A DNA stretch of 39,911 nucleotides. Origin: Bryobacterales bacterium (GTDB lineage Bacteria; Acidobacteriota; Terriglobia; Bryobacterales; UBA6623). Position numbers and translations under genes: made by a program. Below are positions 33,308-39,911 of this stretch, in pieces. Where the stretch lies: positions 1 to 39,911 of the forward strand of contig JAJEHF010000203.1 of assembly GCA_022823865.1 (NCBI GenBank), written 5' to 3'. The notes under the pieces were generated by a model that had not been told where the DNA came from, searched no databases, and saw nothing but the letters and a program-made list of their open reading frames with translations. Position 1 is the stretch's first letter, and every line of letters starts with the position of its first letter.

Positions 33308-33787
33308 GTGACGATACCAGTCAGTATCACGGTGAACGGCCGACGCTACGACAGAGAGGTCGAGCCCCGGCTGTTGCTAGTCCATTTCATTCGCGACGTG
33401 CTCGGGCTGACCGGCACCAAGGTCGGCTGCGACACGAGCCAGTGCGGTTCGTGCACGATCTTGCTGGACGGCGTCTCGGCCAAGGCTTGCACCTGTCTGG
33501 CGGTGCAGGCCGATGGTGCCTCGGTCACCACGATCGAGGGCTTGGCCGGCGACTCCGAGCTGCATCCGCTGCAGGAGTCCTTCTGGAACAAGCACGGCCT
33601 GCAGTGCGGCTACTGCACGCCCGGCATGATCCTGGCGTCGCACGAGTTGCTGCGCTGCAATGCGGATCCCTCTGCCGAGGAAATCCGCCACGGCCTCGAG
33701 GGCAACATGTGCCGCTGCACCGGCTACCAGAACATCGTCCGCGCCGTCCGGGACGCCGCGGAAACGATGCAGGGAGGGACGTCATGA
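33308..33787 (+). CDS. coxS: small iron-sulfur subunit of a CO-dehydrogenase-type molybdenum hydroxylase
   Basis: A 159-residue subunit with two [2Fe-2S] domains. The plant-ferredoxin-like domain carries [15 protein letters not shown] with one further Cys. The helical domain carries [16 protein letters not shown] and [12 protein letters not shown]. It passes electrons from the Mo site to the FAD subunit. The start is GTG, after GGGGAGGC. Its stop TGA overlaps the next ATG (ATGA at 33784), so translation is coupled. It is the first gene of an S-L-M-D-E-G cluster. Confidence 0.93.
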   Translation: MTIPVSITVNGRRYDREVEPRLLLVHFIRDVLGLTGTKVGCDTSQCGSCTILLDGVSAKACTCLAVQADGASVTTIEGLAGDSELHPLQESFWNKHGLQCGYCTPGMILASHELLRCNADPSAEEIRHGLEGNMCRCTGYQNIVRAVRDAAETMQGGTS

Positions 33788-36141
33788 GCGCATCGACTTT
33801 CGGCTCGGGCATCCGGCGGCGGGAGGACCCGCGGCTGATCACTGGCAGCGCGAGCTACACCGACGACATCACTCTGCCGGGCACGCTGCACGCGGCCTTG
33901 CTGCGCAGCCCGTACGCTCACGCCCGCATCAACGGCATCGACACTTCGCAGGCCGCCTCCGCGCAGGGCGTGGTGGCGGTTTACATCGGCGCGGACACCG
34001 AGGGAGAGATCGCTCCCTCGCCGTGTGCCTGGCTGCTCCCCGACTCGGGGCTGACGATCGCCGACTATCACTGCGTCGCTAGGGACACCGTTCGGTACGT
34101 TGGCGACATCGTCGCGGTCGTGGTCGCCGAGACCCGTCACGAGGCATACGACGCGTTGGACCTGATCGAGGTCGACTACGATCCGCTGGATGCCGTGGTC
34201 GAGCCCAAGAAGGCTGCCGCCGACGGCGCGCCCCAGCTGCACGCCGAGATCGCGGGCAACCAAGCGTTCCACTGGACGGTCACCGGGGGCGGCGACATCG
34301 ACGAAGCGTTTTCCCAGGCCGATGTCGTGGTCAAGGAGACGATCATCCAGCAGCGCTTGATCCCCAACGCGATGGAGCCGCGCGCCACGCTGGCCAGCTA
34401 CACCGCGGCCACCGGCGAGCTGACAGTCTGGAACACCACGCAGAACCCCCACATCCTGCGTTTCCTGTCCTCGCTCGTCATCGGCGTCCCCGAGGACCGG
34501 CTGCGCGTGATCGCGCCCGAGGTCGGGGGCGGGTTCGGGAGCAAGATCGCGGCCTACCCGGCAGACTTCATCACGATGTTCTGCTCCAAGAAGCTGGGCG
34601 CCCCGGTGAAATGGGTGGAATCGCGCAGCGAGAACTACCAAGCCACCACGCACGGCCGGGACCACGTGCAGGAGATCGAGCTCGCTGCCACCGCCGACGG
34701 CAAGATCAAGGGCCTTCGCGCCACGGTCTGGGCCGGCATGGGCGCATACCTCTCCACAGCGGCACCGGGCATACCCACCATCCTGCACGGGCTGATGCTT
34801 TCGGGCGTGTACGACATCCCGGCGATTCACGAGGATGTCTACGGCCTGTACACCAACACGACTCCCGTAGAGGCCTATCGCGGGGCGGGCCGGCCAGAGG
34901 CCACCTTCATGGTCGAGCGCCTGGTGGACCTGCTGGCAGCCAAGCTCGGGCTGGACCCGGCGGAAGTCCGCCGGCGCAACTTCATCCCGAAGTTCGATGA
35001 CGGCCATGACGTCGTGACCGGCCTCACCTACGACAGCGGCAACTACGACGGCGCGCTGAGCAAGCTGCTGGCGGAGGCCGACTACCAGCAGCTGCGCGCC
35101 GAGCAGGCAGAGGCCCGCAAGAACGGGCGCTACATCGGCCTGGGCCTGTCGACATACGTCGAAATCTGCGGCCTGGGCCCCTCGCAAGTGGCCGGCGCGA
35201 TCGGCTTCCAGGGCGGTCTGTGGGAGAGCGCCATCGTGCGCTTCCACCCCAGCGGCAAGGTCCACGTCATGATCGGAGCGTCTCCTCACGGCCAAGGCGA
35301 GGAGACGACTTTCGCCCAGATCATCGCGGGCGAACTCGGCGTCTCGCCGGACGACGTGAAGGTGATTCACGGGGACACGGACAACACGCCCATGGGCTGG
35401 GGCACCTACGGCAGCCGGACCACTGCGGTCGGCGGGGCGGCCCTCGCGCTGGCAGCGCGCAAGATCCGCGACAAGGCCAAGGTGATCGCCGCCCACCTGC
35501 TGGAAGCGGCGGTGGAGGACATGGACTACGACGACGGCAAGTTCTTTGTCAAGGGCTCGCCCGACTCCAGCAAGACGATCCAGGACATCGCGCTGATGGC
35601 CAACGTGGCCTGGAACATGCCCGAGGGCGTGGAAGCCGGGCTCGAGGCCACCACCTTCTACGACCCGCCGAACTTCGTCTTCCCGTATGGCGCGCACCTT
35701 GCCGTGGTCGAGGTCGACGCCGAGAGCGGGAACGTGGAGTTGAAGCGCTACGTGGCGGTCGACGACTGCGGTCCGCAGATCAATCCCGTGATCGTCGAGG
35801 GACAGGTTCACGGCGGCATCGTCCAAGGCATCGGACAGGCGCTTTGGGAGGAGGGGGTATACGACGACGACGGCCAGTTGCTCACCGGCACGATGCTCGA
35901 CTACGCCCTGCCGCGTGCCGACCGGCTGCCGGATATCGAGGTCCACTCGACCGTCACGCCCTCGCCGCACCACCCGCTGGGGGTCAAGGGTATCGGCGAA
36001 GCCGGCACCATCGCATCCACCGCGGCCGTCTACAACGCTGTGATCGACGCCTTGGCGCCGCTCGGCGTGGAGGCGGTCAACATGCCGCTGACGCCGGAGC
36101 GCGTGTGGCGCTCCATCCAAGCAGCACAGGGGAGGAACTGA
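33784..36141 (+). CDS. coxL: large molybdopterin subunit, form II CoxL-type
   Basis: A 785-residue catalytic subunit of the xanthine dehydrogenase family that hydroxylates or oxidises its substrate at a Mo-molybdopterin-cytosine centre. The active-site loop reads AYRGAGR (residues 364-370), the form II signature, and not the AYxCSFR of proven form I CO dehydrogenases. The catalytic Glu lies in [10 protein letters not shown] near the C-terminus. MoCo-binding stretches such as [23 protein letters not shown] and [14 protein letters not shown] are present. The start ATG overlaps the coxS stop by four bases. Because form II enzymes show weak or no CO oxidation in most tests, the true substrate is open. 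Part of a coxSLMDEG operon. Confidence 0.93.
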   Translation: MSASTFGSGIRRREDPRLITGSASYTDDITLPGTLHAALLRSPYAHARINGIDTSQAASAQGVVAVYIGADTEGEIAPSPCAWLLPDSGLTIADYHCVARDTVRYVGDIVAVVVAETRHEAYDALDLIEVDYDPLDAVVEPKKAAADGAPQLHAEIAGNQAFHWTVTGGGDIDEAFSQADVVVKETIIQQRLIPNAMEPRATLASYTAATGELTVWNTTQNPHILRFLSSLVIGVPEDRLRVIAPEVGGGFGSKIAAYPADFITMFCSKKLGAPVKWVESRSENYQATTHGRDHVQEIELAATADGKIKGLRATVWAGMGAYLSTAAPGIPTILHGLMLSGVYDIPAIHEDVYGLYTNTTPVEAYRGAGRPEATFMVERLVDLLAAKLGLDPAEVRRRNFIPKFDDGHDVVTGLTYDSGNYDGALSKLLAEADYQQLRAEQAEARKNGRYIGLGLSTYVEICGLGPSQVAGAIGFQGGLWESAIVRFHPSGKVHVMIGASPHGQGEETTFAQIIAGELGVSPDDVKVIHGDTDNTPMGWGTYGSRTTAVGGAALALAARKIRDKAKVIAAHLLEAAVEDMDYDDGKFFVKGSPDSSKTIQDIALMANVAWNMPEGVEAGLEATTFYDPPNFVFPYGAHLAVVEVDAESGNVELKRYVAVDDCGPQINPVIVEGQVHGGIVQGIGQALWEEGVYDDDGQLLTGTMLDYALPRADRLPDIEVHSTVTPSPHHPLGVKGIGEAGTIASTAAVYNAVIDALAPLGVEAVNMPLTPERVWRSIQAAQGRN

Positions 36142-36144
36142 ACC

Positions 36145-37014
36145 ATGTTTGCACCACAGTTCGACTACTACCGGGCGAGTTCAGTGGCCGAGGCTGCGGC
36201 CTTGCTGGAGCAGCACCCTGACTCAAAGGTGCTGGCGGGCGGCCATAGCCTGATCCCCGTGCTCAAGCTGCGCCTGGCCGCTCCCTCGGCGCTCATCGAC
36301 ATCGGCCGGATCGACGGGATCCGCGGCATCCGCGAGGAGGCTGGCCGAATCGTGATCGGCGCGCTCACGACGCATGCGGAGATAGCGGCGTCTGCGACGC
36401 TGCAATCCGGCGCGACCGCGCTGTCAGAAGCGGCCGGCATGATCGGCGATCCAGCCGTCCGCAACCGCGGGACCATCGGGGGCAACGTGGCGCACGCTGA
36501 TCCGGCATCGGATCTGCCGGCCGTGCTCCGCTGCCTCGGGGCGGAGTTTTCCATCGCGGGCTCCTCCGGCACGCGCACGGTTGACGCCGCGGACTTCTTC
36601 GAGGGACTGATGACGACCGCCGTGGAGGAACACGAGATTCTGACCTCCATCAGCTTGCCCTCCGGCAGCGGCGGGCAGGGTTCGGCCTACGCCAAGTTCT
36701 CGCATCCGGCATCGCGCTATGCGGTCATAGGAGCGGCCGCTTCGGTGGCGGTCGCGGACGGCGTGTGCAGCGCCGCGAGCGTGGCCCTGGGCGGCCTCGT
36801 GCCCGCCCCGGTTCGGGCGGAAGCTGTCGAAGACGCCTTGGTGGGCAAGGCCCTCAGCGCCGGCGCGATCGCCGATGCCGCGCGCTGCGTCGGCGATTCG
36901 CTGGACGATGACGAGGTGCTTGGGGACGTATACGCCTCGGCGGAGTACCGCAGCGCCGTGGCCCATGTGTGGGTGGGCCGGGCGCTGACTGCCGCAGCCG
37001 CGCGCTGCGGCTGA
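36145..37014 (+). CDS. coxM: FAD-binding medium subunit of the molybdenum hydroxylase
   Basis: A 289-residue flavoprotein subunit. The FAD-binding motif AGGHSLIPVLKLRLAAP is at residues about 32-48 and a second, TIGGNVAHADPASDLPA, at about 111-127. A C-terminal CO_deh_flav domain closes the protein. It accepts electrons from CoxS and passes them to the respiratory chain. GGAGGA lies eight bases before the ATG, which follows the coxL stop by three bases. Confidence 0.93.
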   Translation: MFAPQFDYYRASSVAEAAALLEQHPDSKVLAGGHSLIPVLKLRLAAPSALIDIGRIDGIRGIREEAGRIVIGALTTHAEIAASATLQSGATALSEAAGMIGDPAVRNRGTIGGNVAHADPASDLPAVLRCLGAEFSIAGSSGTRTVDAADFFEGLMTTAVEEHEILTSISLPSGSGGQGSAYAKFSHPASRYAVIGAAASVAVADGVCSAASVALGGLVPAPVRAEAVEDALVGKALSAGAIADAARCVGDSLDDDEVLGDVYASAEYRSAVAHVWVGRALTAAAARCG

Positions 37015-37030
37015 CACGCGACCCGCAGGC

Positions 37031-37990
37031 ATGTCCGCCCAAAGGCCGATACCGGACTCGATCGACGAGCTGCAGGCGACGCTGGCGCGGGAGGACTACG
37101 TCTGCGACCGCGCCCTGGCGACCTCTGTCTACCTGGCGCTCAAGCTCCAGCGCCCCGTACTGCTCGAAGGCGAGGCCGGTGTCGGCAAGACCGAGGTCGC
37201 CAAGGCCCTCGCGGCCTCCCTCGGGCGCGATCTCATCCGCATGCAGTGCTACGAGGGGCTGGACATCAGCCACGCGGTCTACGAATGGAACTACACGCGC
37301 CAGATCCTCGAGATCCAGCTGATGCGGAACGGCGGCGGCTTGGAGCGGCGCGAGGCCGCCAAGGAACTGTTTCGAAGGGAATTCCTGCTCGAGCGCCCGT
37401 TGCTGCAGGCGCTCGAGCACCGCGGCCCTGCGCCCGTGCTGCTGATCGACGAACTGGACCGGGCCGATGACGAATTCGAGGGCTACCTGCTGGAAATGCT
37501 CTCAGACTTCCAGGTCACGATCCCGGAACTCGGCACGATTCGGGCGGCCCAGCCGCCGATCGTGCTGATCACGTCGAACCGCACGCGGGAACTGCACGAT
37601 GCGTTGAAGCGGCGCTGCCTGTACTGCTGGATCGACTACCCCGATTTCGACAAGGAGCTGCGCATCGTCAACCTGAAGGTCCCGGGCGCTTCCCAGGCGC
37701 TGAGCGAGAGTGCCACCGCCTTCGTGCAGGAACTGCGCGACTCCGAGCTGTACAAGACCTCGGGAGTGTCGGAGACGCTCGATTGGGTAGCCGCGCTAGT
37801 CGCCTTGGACTGCGAACGCTTGGACGAGCAGCGCGTGGACGAGACGCTGGGCATCCTGCTCAAGAACCAAGAGGACATTGCCGCCGTGCGCGGCGAGCCG
37901 GTCAAGGCGATGCTTGACCGGGCCGCGCACCGGGGGATTCGCAGCAGCAGGGCGGGACAGGCGGCCGACTCGCCATGGGCCACCTCCTAG
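37031..37990 (+). CDS. coxD: MoxR-type AAA ATPase, CoxD-like
   Basis: A 319-residue AAA+ chaperone-like ATPase. Walker A is GEAGVGKTEVAKALA (near residue 48), Walker B is LLIDELDRADDEFEG, sensor 1 is VLITSNRTRELHDALKRRC, and the lid helices follow. In the cox system CoxD acts with the VWA protein CoxE to mature the copper-molybdenum site, and by analogy this pair matures the enzyme encoded upstream. The end overlaps the next gene by 16 bases. The start has only a weak ribosome-binding site, so it is likely coupled to coxM. Confidence 0.88.
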   Translation: MSAQRPIPDSIDELQATLAREDYVCDRALATSVYLALKLQRPVLLEGEAGVGKTEVAKALAASLGRDLIRMQCYEGLDISHAVYEWNYTRQILEIQLMRNGGGLERREAAKELFRREFLLERPLLQALEHRGPAPVLLIDELDRADDEFEGYLLEMLSDFQVTIPELGTIRAAQPPIVLITSNRTRELHDALKRRCLYCWIDYPDFDKELRIVNLKVPGASQALSESATAFVQELRDSELYKTSGVSETLDWVAALVALDCERLDEQRVDETLGILLKNQEDIAAVRGEPVKAMLDRAAHRGIRSSRAGQAADSPWATS

Positions 37991-39135
37991 AAAACCTGAC
38001 CCGGTTCGCCCGGCTGCTGCGCTCGGCCGGCCTGCCGGTGCCCGCCGGGGCCACCATCGCAGCGGCACGCGCGCTGGAGCACGTCGACATCGGCCGCAGG
38101 CAGGACTTCCGGCTTGCGCTGCGGGCCGCTTTGGTCAGCCGGGCAGAAGACCTGCCGGTGTTCGACCGTGCCTTCCGCCTGTTCTGGAGCGGGCCCTCGG
38201 GCGCCGGCACCAGGCTCGACCTGCGACCGCTGGGCAGCGAGCGGCGGTTCGGCGATCCAGTGGTCGAAATGGAATCGCTCTCTGGCACCGCTGGGTCGTC
38301 CAGCCACGCTAGCGAAGCGGCCCTCGAGCGAGTGCAAATCAGCACCTACAGCGACCGGGAGGTCTTGCGCGAGAAGGACTTCAAGCGGCTCAGCGCCGAA
38401 GAACTGTCCCAAGCGGTGGACATGCTGCGCGAACTGCGCTGGCGCCCGGCTCCGCGGCGGACAAAGCGCTGGCAGCGCGGCACGGGAGAAGCGCCCGATG
38501 TCCGCGCCCTGCTGGGACGGCTGGCGCGACGGGAGACCGATCCGGGCGAAATCCCGACCCGCGGCCCCAAGCCCGCACCGCGCCGCCTAGTACTGCTGTG
38601 CGACATCAGCGGATCGATGGAGCGCTACACGAGGATGCTGCTGTGGTTCGCCTGCTGCCTGAGCGGGAACCTGGAGCGCGTCGAATCGTTCCTGTTCGCG
38701 ACGCGTTTGACGCGGATCACCAAGAAGCTGCGCGGGCGGCGCGGTTCCAACCCGCTGCAAGAGGTGGCGCGATTGGTGCCCGATTGGTCCGGCGGCACCC
38801 GCATCGGTGACGCCCTGCGCACCTTCAATGTCGAGTGGGCCAGGCGCGTCCTCGGGCGGGGAGCCGTGGTTCTGGTGGTCTCCGACGGCTGGGATAGGGG
38901 CGAGCCCGAGGCGCTGCGCCGCGAGATTTCGAGGCTGCAACGATCCTGCCACCGGCTCGTCTGGCTCAGCCCGCTGCTGGGGGATCCGGCCTACGAGCCG
39001 CTCACGCGCGGCTTGCAAGCGGCACTGCCCTACGTGGATGACTTTCTCCCGGCCCACAACCTGGCCAGCCTGGAGCACCTGGCGCAGCGCTTGAACAGCC
39101 TCGAGTCCGGCCCAAGCCGCGCGCCGGTACGCTGA
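37975..39135 (+). CDS. coxE: VWA-domain protein, CoxE-like
   Basis: A 386-residue protein. An N-terminal helical part (ENLTRFARLLRSAGLPV) is followed by an Arg-rich middle and a C-terminal von Willebrand A domain. The MIDAS motif DISGSMERYTRML is near residue 208, with SGGTRIGDAL and VVSDGWDRGEP further on. Together with the MoxR-type ATPase it forms the usual MoxR/VWA chaperone pair, here assigned to maturation of the molybdenum hydroxylase. The ATG overlaps the ATPase gene by 16 bases, suggesting tight stoichiometry. Confidence 0.88.
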   Translation: MGHLLENLTRFARLLRSAGLPVPAGATIAAARALEHVDIGRRQDFRLALRAALVSRAEDLPVFDRAFRLFWSGPSGAGTRLDLRPLGSERRFGDPVVEMESLSGTAGSSSHASEAALERVQISTYSDREVLREKDFKRLSAEELSQAVDMLRELRWRPAPRRTKRWQRGTGEAPDVRALLGRLARRETDPGEIPTRGPKPAPRRLVLLCDISGSMERYTRMLLWFACCLSGNLERVESFLFATRLTRITKKLRGRRGSNPLQEVARLVPDWSGGTRIGDALRTFNVEWARRVLGRGAVVLVVSDGWDRGEPEALRREISRLQRSCHRLVWLSPLLGDPAYEPLTRGLQAALPYVDDFLPAHNLASLEHLAQRLNSLESGPSRAPVR

Positions 39136-39172
39136 CGGCAGCCTCTGGTAGTCTTGCGGAAGCGGCTGCAGC

Positions 39173-39625
39173 ATGGACTTCAACAGCGAATACGAATTCG
39201 AAGCGCCTCCCGAGGCCGTCTTCGACGCCCTGACCACGCCGGAGACAGTGGCCGGCTGCCTGCCCGGATGCGAAGCGCTCACACCCCTCGGAGACGACCG
39301 CTACGAGGCAGCGATGACGATTGGCGTGGCTGCCATCAAGGGCAGGTTTCGCGGGACCGTGGCCATGCGCGACATGCAGCGCCCGGACTCGTTCACCCTG
39401 CAGGTCGACGGCAAGGGCAGCACCGGCTTCGCCAAGGGCGAGGCTAGGATCGAGATCGCGCCGAGCGCAGCCGGGAGCACGGTCGTGGTGCAATCCTCGG
39501 CCAAGGTCGGCGGCCCGATCGCCCGTGTCGGCCAACGACTGCTGGTGGGCACGGCCAAGATGGTGGCGGACAAGTTCTTCGCGTGCCTGCGCAGGCGGGT
39601 GGAGGGGAATTCAAGCCGATCCTGA
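39173..39625 (+). CDS. coxG: CoxG-like SRPBCC-fold protein
   Basis: A 150-residue protein of the START/SRPBCC superfamily that closes the operon. It has the CoxG pattern FEAPPEAVFDALTTPETVAGCLPGC at the N-terminus in pieces and GDDRYEAAMTIGVAAIKGRF. The C-terminal helix (IARVGQRLLVGTAKMVADKFFACL) is amphipathic and may associate with the membrane. CoxG is thought to anchor the enzyme to the membrane. GCGGAAGC precedes the ATG, and a TAGTCT box at 39149 might add a minor promoter. Confidence 0.87.
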   Translation: MDFNSEYEFEAPPEAVFDALTTPETVAGCLPGCEALTPLGDDRYEAAMTIGVAAIKGRFRGTVAMRDMQRPDSFTLQVDGKGSTGFAKGEARIEIAPSAAGSTVVVQSSAKVGGPIARVGQRLLVGTAKMVADKFFACLRRRVEGNSSRS

Positions 39626-39911
39626 CTCCCCTGCCCGCCGAGGCAGCCTCCCCTCGCAGGCGCCGGGAAGACTTCGACCCTGGCCACAGCTTCATGGACC
39701 GGAACCGAGCAATAGCCGAATCCGGCAGCTCGGCCATCTTAAACGCCCCCTTCGGGGGACATCACATCTCAGGCTCATTTTCGACAGTAAATTTCGGGTC
39801 GGTACGTAGTTTGAACGGTTTACGGCCGCAAACCCTCCAAATTGCGAATTTTGTAGTGCCACGTTTTTTTCGTATATTGCGCATTTCATCCTTGCAATAA
39901 ATGTTTCTTTT
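39626..39911. other. AT-rich intergenic tail, possible start of another element
   Basis: No gene is seen. A short hairpin CCCC-TTCG-GGGG (39747-39758) follows the operon. From about 39770 the composition shifts from GC-rich to AT-rich, with AAATT-GCG-AATTT (39839-39851) and a run of seven T. This may be the end of a mobile element or a promoter region of a gene outside the window, but neither can be supported. Confidence 0.35.

Noticed and set aside
33724..36120. A 798-codon open frame on the minus strand opposite coxL
   Set aside because: It is antisense to a gene with clear family motifs, its composition is Val/Asp/Arg-rich low-information sequence, and long antisense frames are common at high GC.
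39741..39760. CCCC-TTCG-GGGG hairpin as terminator of the cox operon
   Set aside because: The stem is only four pairs, lies about 120 bases after the last stop and has no T-tract on the plus strand.

Overview
The window is a 39.9 kb stretch of GC-rich bacterial chromosome. Its gene content fits Acidobacteriota best: an Oar-like TonB receptor with an N-terminal carboxypeptidase-regulatory domain, a DUF1592/DUF1552 pair, a DUF5916 protein with a CBM9-like domain, PQQ dehydrogenase with diheme cytochrome c, Tat-exported lipoprotein enzymes, an EF-hand protein and a form II cox-type cluster. Planctomycetes and Verrucomicrobia share some of these families, so the assignment is an inference. No rRNA or ribosomal protein gene is present to settle it.

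Layout. 1-1.7 kb: the 3' end of an ISAzo13-like insertion sequence abuts and truncates a TonB-dependent receptor gene. 2-4.1 kb: a TPR lipoprotein-like gene, a frameshifted UvrD-type helicase remnant, and a zeta-toxin-like kinase translationally coupled to a 64-residue partner. 4.25-4.53 kb: tRNA-Thr(UGU), tRNA-Gly(UCC), tRNA-Thr(GGU). 4.54-4.89 kb: an ArsC/Spx-family gene whose catalytic cysteine codon is an in-frame TGA followed by a bacterial SECIS-like hairpin, so it is a strong selenoprotein candidate that ordinary gene calling reduces to an 85-residue stub. 4.9-12.3 kb: a membrane protein and an alkaline-phosphatase-superfamily enzyme, an M19 dipeptidase lipoprotein, a prohibitin-like SPFH protein, and a cytochrome c/PQQ dehydrogenase operon. 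12.6-15.1 kb: a two-gene ATPase/DUF4276 cassette that looks like a defence module, next to a decayed IS4 transposase. 15.2-22.9 kb: a secreted beta-propeller/PHP-like protein, glnA, a cupin isomerase-like protein, tRNA-Leu(UAG) and an EF-hand protein. 23.1-33.2 kb: the DUF1592/DUF1552 operon, an NHL-repeat protein, a DUF5916 outer-membrane protein, a Tat lipoprotein sulfatase and an exonuclease-III-like protein that has lost most catalytic residues. 33.3-39.6 kb: a six-gene coxSLMDEG-type molybdenum hydroxylase operon. The last 150 bases turn AT-rich.

How it works together. Much of the content is periplasmic or outer-membrane catabolism and respiration: PQQ dehydrogenase feeding a diheme cytochrome, a molybdenum hydroxylase with its maturation ATPase and VWA protein, sulfatase, dipeptidase and surface proteins. 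Two small mobile or defence islands and three decayed genes mark recombination sites.

The two strongest unexpected signals are the selenocysteine-encoding ArsC-like gene (4539-4886, minus) and a recurrent promoter layout in which a TANNNT box ends 6-8 bases before the start codon, implying leaderless mRNAs for several genes, including the selenoprotein gene itself.
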